A stretch of 64,000 bases of DNA, taken from contig NC_031773.1 of the NCBI RefSeq assembly GCF_001522545.3, positions 43,692,786 through 43,756,785 on the forward strand, read 5' to 3'. Source of the stretch: Parus major (taxonomy: Eukaryota; Chordata; Aves; Passeriformes; Paridae). Below, piece by piece: positions 1-12,769 of this stretch; the first letter of the stretch is position 1, and each line of letters starts with the position of its first letter. A program made the position numbers and the translations under genes. The notes beneath the pieces were generated by a model, which was not told where the DNA came from, ran no database searches, and worked only from the letters and a program-made list of their open reading frames with translations.

Positions 1-3000
1 TCTCTGTGGATGCCATGAAGGGTACTGGTTTCTCCTGTGGTAAACTCTTAGTTTTGATATCATGCAGCTGTGGTCCTTGGGTTAAAAAGAGTCTCAGTAA
101 GTGGCATAGATATTACAGATGCCTTTGTTCCTCTCTTTTTTATTGAGAGAGATACTTCCAACCAGTTGTGTTCAGCGCAGGGCTGAGAGGTGGAGCAGAG
201 AACAACACCCCTGAGCAACATCCTAAAGAGAGCCTCCTCTCCATCCAGTGAAGGCATGTTTCTCTCTATTGAGGGTATGACTGGAAGTCCAGGTCAATAA
301 TTTAAGAGCTCAAAGTTGGGAAGTGCACATACATCCTGCCCTTCATCCGTTTGCAGGCATGTCCAGGTTCATTTCGGGTTTGCTGCCTGTGTTGAACATT
401 GCTGTTGGGTAGTGTGCTCAAAGGACTGAGGGCATGGGAAGAGCAAGGGGCCTGTGAAGTCATGGAAAAGTCATTTTCATATGAGTGAAAGAACCTCTTC
501 TTCCCTTTTTCCTATTCTTCCCTGTGGACTGTTTTTATCTTCCATCTGTTTACTAATGGTAATGGCCATTGGCATTTATATCAGAAAGAAGGGGAAGCCC
601 ACATTTCCGATGACACCAAGGAAAAACAGTTTGGGGTTTGGATTTTAATGACGTTGGTTAAAGAAGTGTCTGTGCATAGTTCTTTATAAGCTATTGTGAA
701 TATTTATTTAAAAAATGTTTTTCTTCATTTTAGCTACTTTGGGATGGCATTTATTTCTTCTTCATCTATGACTGCACTGATGTTGAGCTTCTGTTTTTCT
801 CTAGAAATTGTAGCAGAGGGCTATTCTGTTTATTTGGAGAAAAGCAGTAAATTCCTGACTAACAGGCTGAAATAATGCAATAAAGAACAGTGTCAAAAAT
901 TTGCATAAAAGCAAAGTTTGTCAGTGTGAGACATGGTGTGGTGAGTGATTATTGAATAGCCAGGCCAGCAAAAAGGTTTTCCTTGGGTTTGTTGTAAAGA
1001 CTTGCTTAAAAAAAAAATAAAAAAAAATCTGTTTTAAAACAACATAATGAGGAATTTTTCACTTTCAGTGTAAATTATTTTCTCTTGTTAATCCTAACAG
1101 TGTTCTATTGGAACATGGTATTTTATGACATTTAGTTTGGAGTTCAGTGGTTTTGTTTTTCAGTAAAACAATGTCTTCTCAATTTATGATATTTTTATTG
1201 TGTGCATTTTCTGTTAAAAGAGAGTAAAATGACACTTTCTTTGTTTTCTCTGTGTTTTTTCTTGTGCATTTCGGATGTGTGCCCTCTTCCTTCCTTCTGT
1301 TTGTTTTGGCCTCTGGTTGCCATGTAATGGGGGATCAAGCTTAAAATGGTTTCAAGAGACCATTTCTTCATGTGAAGACTCCAGGGCTGCCAGAAATAAC
1401 CAACAATTAATGCAAGTACTGTTCTAGTACTTGTTTGGAGTTGAGTCACACTGATGCTCGTAGCACAGGGAAAACAAACACCGTGTGCTCGGCACCAGGT
1501 TGGAAGGACCATAAGGGAGGTGTAAGTAGGTGAAACCCTGGAGGAGGTAGTAAATAAAACAAGACTGGATGGTAATCAGTGTTTGGTATGAGAGAATTAA
1601 TCTGAGGAGGTGTTGAAGCAGAGGAAAACAAAAACAAAGTCAAAAGTATGCTTGAGACCATATGTGAAGGTTGATGGTTATTGGTTTGAAATGTAATAGG
1701 AAGGCAAGCAGAGATGAACCTGTGGTTTCAGCTGAAAATAAAGTACATAGCATGTGGCTGAGGGAGGACAGAGTAATGAACCTCTCATTTTACTGAGCTG
1801 CATGAGTTGGATAAACAACTTGTAAATAAATTTGAAACAAGTATTATCCCATTTTAAGGAACAGTAGCTTTTAAAAGTGAAACTTATGATGTTCATTGTG
1901 TTCCTTGATTGCTTGGCTGAAGATGAATGGCTGGATTTTCTTCTCTAAGATCATAAAGCTGCATTATGTGTTATCCTGAAATTAGGGGAAAGACATACAG
2001 GTACAAAGCGTGGGAGTTTCATATTCTGGGAATAACTGTGATAATGGAAAGACTCAGGAAAATGCTTTAACTTCTAGACAGTGTTTTACAGTTTGCTTAC
2101 AGAGAGTAAGTATAGTCTCACTGCTACAACAGTGGAAACCATGAAAACCACCAAGGCTGAGATAGAAAACCTGTGATTAATTTTATTATCTTAATAGTCA
2201 TGTGGTGATTCACAGAAAGTGCCAAGGATTTTTCCATTTCAAATGGATTGCTATTTTACTTGCATATTTTCTAAGTAATAAAGCTGAAATGATTTGTAAA
2301 AGAGCTCAGCTGAAGTAGATGGATCCATACCAGCAGAGGATTTGTTCCAGTTTCCTCTTCTGTATTCATTAGAACAATTGGGAAACTGTTATTTTCATGA
2401 TGTAATGCGCTGGTTGTTTTAAGAGCTAATTTCTAAACAGCGTGCTAATTGGCCTGAAATAGTGCGGTGCATGTGGTGCCCCCTTGGGATTTGGAGTTAT
2501 GGATTATCCTATTTTTTAGTGGCTTCAGAAATTAAACCTCTCATGAGTGTTTTAACTGTGCTTTTGTAAGGAATGAGTGAATAAGTGCATGATAGTTTGA
2601 AACAGTGTTCAGAGCAGTTGTTCTATATTACATGATTGCTGGGCAAATTAGACTTGCAGAGGAAATTTCCTTGCAGGCTACTGTGCTGAAGTTTTTGGCT
2701 CACCAGGGAATGATTGCAAAGATGTGATAGAAGGTATGACATATATCCTGGTCTAATTTTGCAGTAAACTAGAAACCATTTAGCAATTTCTAATGGAAAA
2801 GCAAGACACTTGGAGAATAGAGCAAGATACTTAGAGGAGTGCAGCATATAAACAGAGGCTCGAAACGTATGAATTGACTCACATTTCACATAATTTTTCT
2901 ATATGTTCTATTGTCAGGATGTTATGCTTTTATATTTACACTGCTTTACTACGTTTTGAGTGGTGGAAGAGGAATCGAAAAGAGTTTTGACTTTTTACAG

Positions 3001-4180
3001 CTTTGTAAACAATGGTGAACACTTCAGCAGTTTGGAATTTAGATTGACAATTTTAACTGGATGTGCCTGAGCAGCTCATCAGGGACACAAAATTGATTAA
3101 GATCTTGCTACCTCCCCACCTGCCCTCCCTCCCTCCGTCATTTAGCCTTCTGAATCAACTTGATTAGCTGAACAACTCTGTTCTTAATTTTTCAGATTTG
3201 CTCAGGATGTCTCCAGAGTAGGGAAGGTGATATTGCGCTGGATTTCATTTGATCCATGTTGGTGATTTCATGACTGTGAGAACAGGGAATGTGTTTTGTT
3301 TTCAAATTAAAGATTATGTTTTTGTGTGGTGAGGTCCCAAACTCAAGGAGCAATTTCTGCAGTGATTTCTGCAGTGAGCAAAACCCTACTGTGTGGTTGT
3401 GGGCCAAGATCAATGGTGGCATTCCTGCTGCTGAGACTCTCCTGCCTTGGGGCTCATCTCTGGGCTGAGCCTACCATGAGAGACATCAAAGGTTATAAAA
3501 CTGGTGGGTAAGTAGATGTTTTACTGATGAATAATGATTCAATTACATAACTTAACTATAATATCTGCTGATGGGAGTGAAGTGCACAGCGAAAGAGGCG
3601 TCGTAGGCCAGTATATGTGAAATGTGAATTAATTCAGACAATATAGAGAACATTGGAGACTTCTGCAGTATTTTTTGTGAGTGTTGTATGTGCCTCATTT
3701 TAATTGCTTGATGTTATTCTGCCAAGCTGCATGGAATTAAATAAAAGGAAACTTACAATGGAACAAACAGGAAATGAAATAATATGTGGAGTAAGATGTC
3801 TCTGGAGAGAATGGCAAGGGATTTGCAGTAATATTTGAGAAGTTATTAGATGTGAGAGTCCCACCTGTGTGCTCCAGCAGCCTTGTTTTTCTTACACCCA
3901 TATAAAACTACATGGAGAGAAGTGAAGGTGGGAAAGGCTGCATGTTTGAGGAGCAGAGGCTGGATGCAGAGGCTTTTGGAGTGGCAAACAGATGGAATGT
4001 TATATTTCATCCCCTCTTTCTGCACCCCTCATCACAGCAAGTTTGGACTGGGTGGGACATAACCACAACTGAAGAAACAATAATTTGTGAATATTTGAGG
4101 CAATGAAGTATGGTTTCCTACAGTGTTTTCTCCACCTATTCACTCATTGGTGCCCATCATCCACCACTCCTCAGCTGCTC
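1..4180. other. No gene seen; AT-rich noncoding sequence
   Basis: No open frame here exceeds about 105 codons and none resembles a protein I know. The sequence is AT-rich with scattered homopolymer runs, for example an A-rich run near 1009-1027. A stretch around 2180-2480 has dense AT-rich homeodomain-like words and few simple repeats, so it could be conserved noncoding DNA, but nothing in a single sequence proves that. No tRNA-like promoter boxes or recognised transposon ends were seen. Confidence 0.6.
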
Positions 4181-4184
4181 TTAC

Positions 4185-4830
4185 ACTTCAGTACCTCTCA
4201 TTTTCCTCTGGCTGCTCACCATTACTTGCAGCCTCCTCATGCACACCTGAAATCGTGGAGCAGTACTCCAGCTCAGCCTCCTTGAGCTCTTTGGGCCCTG
4301 TGCTGTAGGTGGTAGAACACATGCTAGGCTCAGAATTTACTAGAGTAGCACTGTCAAACTGCATGGTCTGTTTTTCAGCCATCTGACATTAATTTGGGAG
4401 GAAGGCTAATTTTGGCTAACTTTGCTATATTGTGGGCAGGATCTTGATGCTGTGCAATCACCAGCAGCAGTGGAGACTTTTCTGGTTCCATCTTCTGTAC
4501 AGTGCAGGTGCTGCTGTCATTGCTGAGCTGTTTCCTCTAGTGCTGCTTCACCTCTAGCCTTGCCATCAAAAATGGAAGCACTTGCATAGGCTACTCATCA
4601 TTAGATTTACTGTTACACTGCCTAGCCCTGGTCAAATGGGACAAATTTGTCCCTTCATAAGTGGAATTTTAGCGTAATATGCACTGGCCAGCCTTGGTCC
4701 TTCTCTAGTTGTAGGCTTTGCAGTACTGCAGTTTGGTCAAAGAAGTGTGCTCAGTATGCTACTGTGCTTTCAAGTGCACAGAAAGAACCAGTCTGCTGGT
4801 TACCAGGCTGGCATAAACTATCAGTTTTTT
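4185..4830 (-). pseudogene. Possible broken coding relic (unidentified)
   Basis: On the minus strand, 4382 down to 4188 reads as 64 codons with a balanced, protein-like composition starting MAEKQTMQFDSATLV. Just upstream in the minus direction, two other frames carry equally protein-like runs, one including EKSPLLLVIAQHQDPAHN and one including ASIFDGKARGEAALEE, separated by stops and frame changes. This could be a processed pseudogene that has taken frameshifts. I do not recognise the parent protein, no poly(A) tail is visible at the lower-coordinate end, and chance open frames in this GC-richer patch are a real alternative. Confidence 0.22.
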
Positions 4831-7742
4831 GAACACAATGTTTGCATCTTAGTCAATGTGGCTTTTTTTTTCTTTTTTTTTTCCCCACTTAATACAATGG
4901 AGTTAGCAATTTTGCTGGCTGTGGCTCCCACTAGAGCTGATTGAGCTGGTATTTCTGTTCTCTAAGCCTTCTGTTTGTGGCTTCCATAAAGTTGAAACCA
5001 GTTCTTGGTGTTGGTTATGTATTTTTCTGGCCTAAAATTTCACCCCAATTTCATCTGTACCAGATAACCCTTCTTGGGTTTATTGAATGTTTTCTAAAAT
5101 TAAAAAGAAAGCATTCTCTGTGAAGTTTTTTTTTTTTTTTTAAATTTGAAATGGTCTGTGGTATTTCTGCTAGAGTAAACACCTTTTGATCTACACGTAG
5201 TCAGTTTTTTGGAGTGAGTTTGATATGGGACTCAGAGCATCAAAATAATTTGTCTTATTGAACTGTAAGATGGGGATACTCTTGTCCTGTCAGGCCTGTG
5301 AGCTCCCTCCTGGTAAGCTGTAGTAAACTCTTAAATATTAGTATTGAAATTTTTCATGCCATCTGCCTTTTTATTTGATGTCTCATCAAAATGTTTAGGG
5401 TTATTTTTAAAAACAAATGTGTGGGGAAAGAGAAATATATTGTTTTGCCACTTGCAAAAGCCCCTTCTGTCATGGCATTGCAGGGTAGGTTTGGCAGAAG
5501 TCGGCATTTTTAGAGGAAAATACTCTGCTGCTTTTATTTAATTCTTGCCAAGTTTAGAAGTCTCTGAAAAATATGTGTCAGTAATAAAATTCTGCAAGCT
5601 TACCTGTCATCTCTGTGCAATTAAGCAGCGGATGTCCCATCCTCGCTGAGCAAGCAGGAATGTTGCAGCCCTGGGGTTATTGTGTGTTTGAACAGAGCTC
5701 CCTAAGCAGTTCCCTGTCGCTGCAGGCTCAGGTTAAACTGCATCCTGAAACAGAAAAGGAGCTTCTATTTCCAAAATACCTAGTGACCAGCAGGTTATTT
5801 AAATGCAGATGAAATTCATGCCAGGCTGTGTCAGGTGGTGCAAAGAGGGATGGATGGAAGGAAGGAAGCAGGAGGAATTTGGACATGGGCCTTGGTGACT
5901 CAGGGTAGGAAAGGGAGGGCAGTTGCCTTGGAAGATAGGAGTTCTACTGGAAGATGCTGTGACTGCTCAGAGAGGTCCTTGAACCTCTTTTTTATGTCCT
6001 CAAGCCTTATCCTTTCCTGGTTTATGTAAAGATGTACATGAGCATGAGGAAAGGATCCCTGTGAGAGCCTAAAATCTGTCTTTGGAGCAGGGGCTGGGTA
6101 CCAGGTTTTACACACTGGTTTCTGCTGGTCTGCATAACACAAACACTGCCACCACATTTGCACTTTTTAAATCTCTTTCATGCAGAGATTAGTGTCTGTT
6201 GGCACCGAGGTTGAGACAGTATTTGTGCTTTTTGTCTTGTAAAATGTTCATGTGTACCTTATCTGAGCTTTGATTGTATATATATTTACTCCATTCTTGC
6301 ATTGTTTTGGGAAAACACGTTATTAGTAGATATAAACCTGAGACATGATTTAAATAGGATGGAAGTTATTCAAAATAGGAATTGTCTTGAGTTTTTTTTC
6401 TTATGTCTTCAATATTAATTCTTGGATTAATATTTTATGTGATTGAGTTTGTAGTATGAATTTTACCAGCTCCATACAGGAGGCAGCAAATACAAATTGT
6501 GAGATCTAACAGCTTTAAATTCTGCCTGCACTGTTATGTTAGACATCAGTTTCACAGATTGTCCTCATGGATCCTGCCCACCTGCCAAGCCCCACTGCTT
6601 TATCCATGGCTGCATCAGTTCTAACCAGCTAAACCTTGAGGCTTTACTGGGGCTCCTGTCAGGAACCATATGTGTACCTAATAAGTCACAGTCAGAATCC
6701 TGGGAGGGCTTGCCATCTGAATGGAGAAAGACACAGCAGGTAAGTGGCACACTCAAGCAGAGGAAAAAGGTGAGAGTTGGATGGTTTGGTCAGATGTGGC
6801 TTGGTTTGGTGTTGAAGTTGGTGGGTAGTGCTACCCCATCACCAGATTCAGTCTCTGCTGACACTGTCAGGTCCAACATAAAGTCCTCTGCAGGTGAAGC
6901 TTCTCCTCAGAAACAGCCTGGCTTCATCCTCACATCAGTCAAAAAATTCCCTATGGTTCCTTTTACTGAAAAGCTGCTCTAGAACCAAACCCTTTAGCAG
7001 TAAAATCATTGTCATTTTGAGTTTAAATTAATTTGTTCCTGTATTAACAGAAGGCCATGCATTCCTTTTTGTCCTCTGGTTTGAAGGATGGTTTTGTGGT
7101 TTTTGTTTTGGCTTAGACAAATCAGTGTTCCTTACATGAAGAGGCATGGCTTTTACCTTATGAGCACACTCACATTAGAGTTGTTGCTGCGAGTGTGCCT
7201 CTGTAGACACACCTGACATACCTTTGAGCTCCCTTGTTGATACAGTTGCCAGCCACAGTGTAAAGGTCAGTACCAGGTGACCAGATTCAATATGAGTATT
7301 CTAGTTTTTGGGATTTTTTATAGAACCTAGATTTCTGGAGACTGAAGACCTAAATCTGCCAAGATTTAACTTGTGGCCTTCTTTAGAATTTTTAGATTAT
7401 TTAGAATTCTTTAGCATCACCTCAAACCTTTGGCCAATGTCGGGGCCCTTCTCCAAAGCAGTTCTGAAAGCAACATCAGTTCTCATGGCTGCACTTTTCT
7501 GGTCTCAGGATGGAACCACAGTGATAGTTTGGAATCATCCTGCACTCACAGTTCTTACAGGCACTGCAGCTTGCACTGCTAAACCTTGTTTTGTGTTCAC
7601 TGACATGCTTTTCTTCACTTCTGATGTTCAACCCTGTCCTAAAAGACCACTTTGAAGAAACTCCCTTAATAATGACCTTTCTGCCTGGTAATTTCCTCTT
7701 GCTCTTGCTTATCTTTTAAGTAGTTTATCTGATTTATACATC
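4831..7742. other. No gene seen; unannotated interval
   Basis: Mostly AT-rich sequence with T runs at 4863-4882 (one C interruption) and 5126-5141. A 148-codon plus-strand frame at 6536-6982 is the longest plus-strand frame in the window, but it has no domain, signal peptide or family resemblance I can see and overlaps a 63-codon frame on the other strand, so I do not call it a gene. A GC-richer patch around 5620-6060 also shows no recognised feature. Confidence 0.55.
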
Positions 7743-8700
7743 TTATACTTTTGCTGATTTTTCCCACTGTTTCCAGTTTAGCCTATGTACTACTTTGCAA
7801 AATGATTTATTAAAATCCAGACAAATTACATTCACATTTTTTGTGGGAATAAATAGAGAAGAGACATTTTGGACTAGTATGCCATGATCAGTCTTCTGTA
7901 ATGTATTTGATCTGCTTTTGTGTTCCATTCTTTCATCAAGATCTGTGTGCTATCTGTAGATGACTGATGCTTCTGTGCTACCAAAATGACATTTTCCCCC
8001 TCTTTCCTCCCAAGTATAGGCACCATATTTGGCTTTCTTCAGTCATGTGGTACTCCCTCATTTGATGGATTTATTTAATATCTGTGCTATCAGACTTAAA
8101 ATTTCATGTACCAGTTCTTTTGGTGTTCTGTGATTGAGATTGTTCTGCCACCCAGGCTTGACAGCAATAAGCTCTTTGGATTTTGCCTCTATCTCAGTAA
8201 TTTCTATCCCTGAGAACTCATTCTTATTAGCTGTCATGTGTCTGCTCCACTGTTCAGCATCAGTTTGGGGTTTTTTAAAAATGAGTGGTGATAGTAATTT
8301 CTTTTGGGAGGTATGTGTACATTTAACATGAAGTCTGCCCTACTCCAGTAAAGAAGTTAATGATTCTTTCATGTGCTTACTGTGGTAATTCTTTGCTGTT
8401 GTGTGTTTTTGTTTTATTGGTGATTTTTTTTTTGTTTGTTTCTTTTTGTATTTAAAATGTGTCTGAAGGACTGTCTCATTCCCTAAATTCTTTTAGCAGT
8501 CTGGTTCATCTTTAGCAACACTGCTGTTGTCTGTTATGTGTCTCATCAACTCTGAGGACACGTGCTTGTGAGTTTTAGGACATCGGAACACGTTCAGCAG
8601 TTACCCCTTTACCCTTTCATTGTGTAAGATCTCTTTTTACTGTTTCTCCTTGGGGTTATCTTGTGCTGGACCCTTCTCCTGCCAGACTTTCTTCTCTTGG
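7743..8700 (-). repeat. Old antisense CR1/L3-like LINE fragment with RT remnant
   Basis: The minus strand of 7743-7928 encodes VNVICLDFNKSFCKVVH, which matches the conserved LINE reverse transcriptase block normally read as LDFSKAFDTVSH. The following 750 bases resemble, in order, the antisense of the RT fingers and the linker between endonuclease and RT of ancient amniote CR1/L3 elements, including the regions around 8030-8130 and 8400-8510. The copy has many stops and frameshifts and cannot be functional. The boundaries are estimates by eye; the RT block is the firmest part and the upstream end near 8700 the weakest. Confidence 0.6.
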
Positions 8701-11700
8701 TGTAAAAGTTGGCATATTAGCTTTGTCACTGCTTCCTTCAAGAAATCCAGCATCACTGCACACATCTTGAAGGATCTCTGCTTTTTTAGTGACTTTGTGG
8801 AAGTAAAGAAAATGATTGTGGGAAAGCAGAAGGATGATGTAGGTTGTCTTTCAAATAATAAAGAGAAGACAATAAAGGCATGTATGTCTGTAAAAAGTAC
8901 TGTGGACTGTAGGTAGAGCACATAATTAATCTCAAGCTAGATACTTTTTAGTATTGGGCCTTTTGTCCCCTACTGAGGAAGAGGCTCAATATTTCTGAAG
9001 TATTCCAGAGTAATTCCATTGCCAGCGGCACAGATCATAAAATAAACCCCAGAGTTTTACAGTGGTTTTTTTTTGGGAAGAATTTAAATTGATCTATCTT
9101 TCTGGTTTCTTTTAGAAGTCTAGCAATTAGGAGCTTTGCAGACTTTCAATGTCAGCTTTTTCTTTCTGAAGATAGTTCACACAACAAAGAGTGACCCAGT
9201 CTTGGAGTGGGTGCAGAAGCAGCATGCGTTTTGAAAAATTTTAGCCAGCTCTAATTGCTCCATGCCAAGGATGTAACTATACAGTGGGTTTTGAATTAAT
9301 CTAAACTGCACTAATTTAATTCTCTGTGGACAATTCACGGACACTTTGTTATCTTCTGAAAAAACTGCAAAGCAGCAGGGAGGTATTTTTAGTTTTCTTC
9401 TAGTGCTTCTGTGGAAGCACAGAAATTAAATAAGGGCACCTTGCTTGAAAGGGCACAGATAAAATTGTATGTGGTGTGCTGCCATGGCTAGCTTTACTCA
9501 AAGATCCGTGTCTGCTGCCACGTGTAAGGTGCTCTCGCGGTGAACTGTCCACCTGACAGACGATAGCACTCTGGAAGCTGAAGCACTTTGTGACCTGGGG
9601 AGATCCTGCTGAGGGGTGGAGGAAGATGTCCCCATCTTTTGTGCTGGTGCAGGGATGCAGTCGAGTTCCAGCTGTCAGTGTGGGATCAGACAACAAAAGA
9701 CTATAAGCAGAGGTGGCCTTGTGAAGGACCTGCTCAGTTCTGGCAGGGTTTGGTGGCACCAGTACTGTGAGATTCAGACTGAACTAAGCTCTTCTGGAGT
9801 CATCTCAGTAGTACTGCTTCTTCTGGGCATTGCCTGCCCATATGGGTCCTGATAGGGCCAGGCTGGCTCCACAAGGAGCTGCTTGTCTTTTGAGGGTGTT
9901 TATTAGGTTGGAGCACTAGGCTTGAAATCAGTCCAGATTTGGTGCTATGCTAATGCCAAGTTTGTCTTCCTAGAACTGGAGTGCTAAAGTGCAGATCCAC
10001 TGGTGTCTTTGTAGGCATCAGAACCAACCTGTTAGGACTAAATGAGGGCAGGAGACCCTGTAAGCCTGAGCTGCCTCCATGTGCCTTGTGGTTTTGCCCA
10101 GAAAGCCACAGCTTTTTTTTCCCTAAAGCTTTGGTACCGTGGTACCGTAATCTCAGTTTTAAAAAAATTCATTCCCAAAGTAACCAGTTGGGGAAAGCAG
10201 TGTTCCCAGGGCAAACTATAACACAAAGGTAGGTTGGATTAGCTGGAGCTACATCTGCAGCAGGTGGCTGTTTCACCTTACCAAGGCTGGTGTATGTGTT
10301 TGTGTGATGGCGTTTTTTTAAGATGACATTCACTATGTTCTGGCAGGTAAGGGGGAGCCTATAGCCAGAGCTGTAAGCTACATGCTTTTAGCTATCTCTT
10401 TACTTAGCATTTGGGGAAGGAATAAATGTTTTATTATGCATGTCTCTACCATGATGATATTATAAAACATTGTAGGTAGGCTCCAAGCATTCTGTTGTTT
10501 GCTTACTGGGAGCCAGCAGGACTAACTAAGATTTTGCCTATTTTTTCACTGTAGATGCAATCTTAGATATCTTTCTATATTGAGAATCACCACAGAAAGC
10601 AAATTTAACTAGCTCCCTGCTACTGTTGGTCCTCTGTGCCCATTTGACAGTGTCCTTGATCCCTGACTCTTTTTGTTCCTCACCAGATTTGTCTTCCATT
10701 GTTCTACTCGACAGCTGGAGATTTTTGTAGGGTGTTGGGAAGTTTTAAGTCTGTGCCGAATCTGAGCATGAAGAGCAGATGATTGTGGATGCATAAAAAA
10801 TGTCATTACTTGTTTTCCATTTGAGTATCAAAGCACAGATTCAGCATGTATGCACACTGGAGTCATACCACATCCTTTCATGCATGAGTTGACATCCTTA
10901 CTAAGTTTTAAATTTGATTTTTTTGCCCATCCTGCCTCAGTTTCCAGTGGACTAAATTTTAGCCACTCTTCTCAGCCAAAATGATAAAATCAATTGGCTG
11001 CCCCTCTGGATGATTAGGGACAGATATGTTGGGGAAACATGATGAGAAATTGTCACTGTGAGTGCTGTAGCACTCATCATCTTTGTGTGTGCATTGACAG
11101 AAATGGATGTCCAGGAAAAACAATACCTGTAAGAGCTCTTGGTTAAAAATGTTCCTTTACTGGTGTCTGTAACTGTGTCTTGCTGTGAAGAAAGGGATTT
11201 TAAGTAACTGCAATTCTTCCATTTTCAGACACTGAAACTGTGGAAGACAATTAGATTTTATAGTTGGCTTATTTTTTTTTCTCCTGTTAGTGGGAGGAAA
11301 TGGTGGAGCAGTTTTGTAAACACTGCTAATGCACAGTTTCTGGAGTGGCACAGGATTTGATAAAAAACCTTATCAAAAATCCTGCAGTATAACTCTGCAG
11401 GATTCAATAGAACTATGAGGTTGATTATGTAAAAGGTATTTGAAAGGCTGGAGAGGATGAACAGCAATGTTTACTCTCTTTCATTAAAGAAGAATCAACA
11501 GCAGGATGCAGAACTCAGTGTTTTGCAATTCAGAATTTTCAGGCTATGGCAATAAATTAGAAGACCAAATTACAGCAGTGCTTTGATTTAAAAAACAAAA
11601 CAAAAAACACATCCAAAACATGTGGAAAAGTGGTATACTATTGGATATTATAATTTCTTTTGCCTGAAAAATATCACTTTGATATATAAACAGTATTATT

Positions 11701-12765
11701 TATGAAAGAGAAGTTGCTGAGTTGTATTTATATTAGTGTGAAAATTTAATTTCTCTTTCAGTTTGTTTACTGGAGGCCATCACAGTTAGTACAAGCAGCT
11801 ATGTGTGTGTGATAATGACTAATAGGGTGGCTGTTCATGGTATTGAATGTTTTAAAGCTGTTAGTTTAAATGCTTTAGGTTTATTATTAAAAATGAGGAA
11901 TTAGATTCTTAAATAGATAACACACATAACCTAAAGAAAATGAAATATAACATATTGGAGTCTTATGGAAGCTTAAACTAAAAGCGTTTGTCAACAAGTT
12001 TTTTTAAATCAGATTAGCTCTTAGTTGAAGTCTCTGCTCTATAATGTTTGGATTGCCAGAGACCATTGGGAATATCTCTTTCTGTTGTAATTAAATTGAA
12101 TGGTCATGTTTATGTTACATCTTTGAAAGCCCCTCTTTGAAGGCATGTAAGAGAGCCCCCTTTAGCAAGGGAAATGCTGTAGGCAAATGCAGTGGATATT
12201 GATATGAATGTATGCTGTTTAATGAAGAAATCTTAGAGACCAAAGTTCAACAACAGCAGAGGTGAAATGAGAAACACTTGGGCAAGTGCACCAACCTAAA
12301 ACCTACATAATTGATCATGATATGAGCACAATAAAATAAAGGTTAAGAATCACAAAATCTCATAAAGCAATGTCTCTGAAGTGGCTGGAGCAGAGTGGGT
12401 AATTATTCCACACAGGCCTGTGATCTCTTCAGCACAAACAGTTCTGTGCTGCTACTGAGGTCAGCACTGCTAAGCCTTCTGCAGTGCTACTGCTGTAAAC
12501 GCACTTGAGAAATTGTGGTTATATTGTGAAGATGAGTGGGTTTTAAGTTCAGTAAACTTTCTCCCTCATCCCTAAGAGCTAAAATGAAGTGGCTTTCTTT
12601 ATGGTCCAATTTCAAGAGAGGTAATTCTCTTCTGCAGGTCCTTAACAACCCCAGAGCTTTGTGTTACATCACAAGGGTTGTTTTCCTCTCTTGCCCCGCT
12701 CTATTCTGTAATTCCTTGTGAGCGACGTCACAGTGTTTGATTTCTGGCTGAGATTTGAGACTTTG
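8701..12765. other. No gene seen; unannotated interval
   Basis: No recognised exon, RNA gene or repeat family. A GC-richer patch at 9400-9860 contains a 119-codon minus-strand frame (9400-9759) and a 78-codon plus-strand frame overlapping it; neither looks like a known protein and I treat both as chance. A short tandem duplication of GGTACCGT occurs near 10133-10148. Overlapping inverted repeats at 11351-11404 are listed separately. Confidence 0.55.
11351..11404. repeat. Two overlapping, mutually exclusive inverted repeats
   Basis: CAGGATTT at 11351-11358 is the exact reverse complement of AAATCCTG at 11377-11384. AATCCTGCAG at 11378-11387 is the exact reverse complement of CTGCAGGATT at 11395-11404, leaving a 7-base loop. 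The middle segment can therefore pair with either side but not both. No function is implied by the sequence alone. Confidence 0.8.
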
Positions 12766-12769
12766 ATAT

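Noticed and set aside
2479..2488. GGTGCCCCCTTGG, resembling a CTCF core on the reverse strand
   Set aside because: The spacing of the core motif is two bases short of the usual CTCF consensus, so the match does not hold.
3326..3511. 61-codon frame followed by GGTAAGT, resembling an exon with a splice donor
   Set aside because: The donor-like word overlaps the stop codon, no acceptor or conserved peptide was found upstream, and such words are common by chance.
6536..6982. 148-codon plus-strand open frame
   Set aside because: No resemblance to a known protein, no repeat-free conserved motif, and an overlapping frame on the other strand. It lies within the length range that chance can give in 64 kb on six frames.
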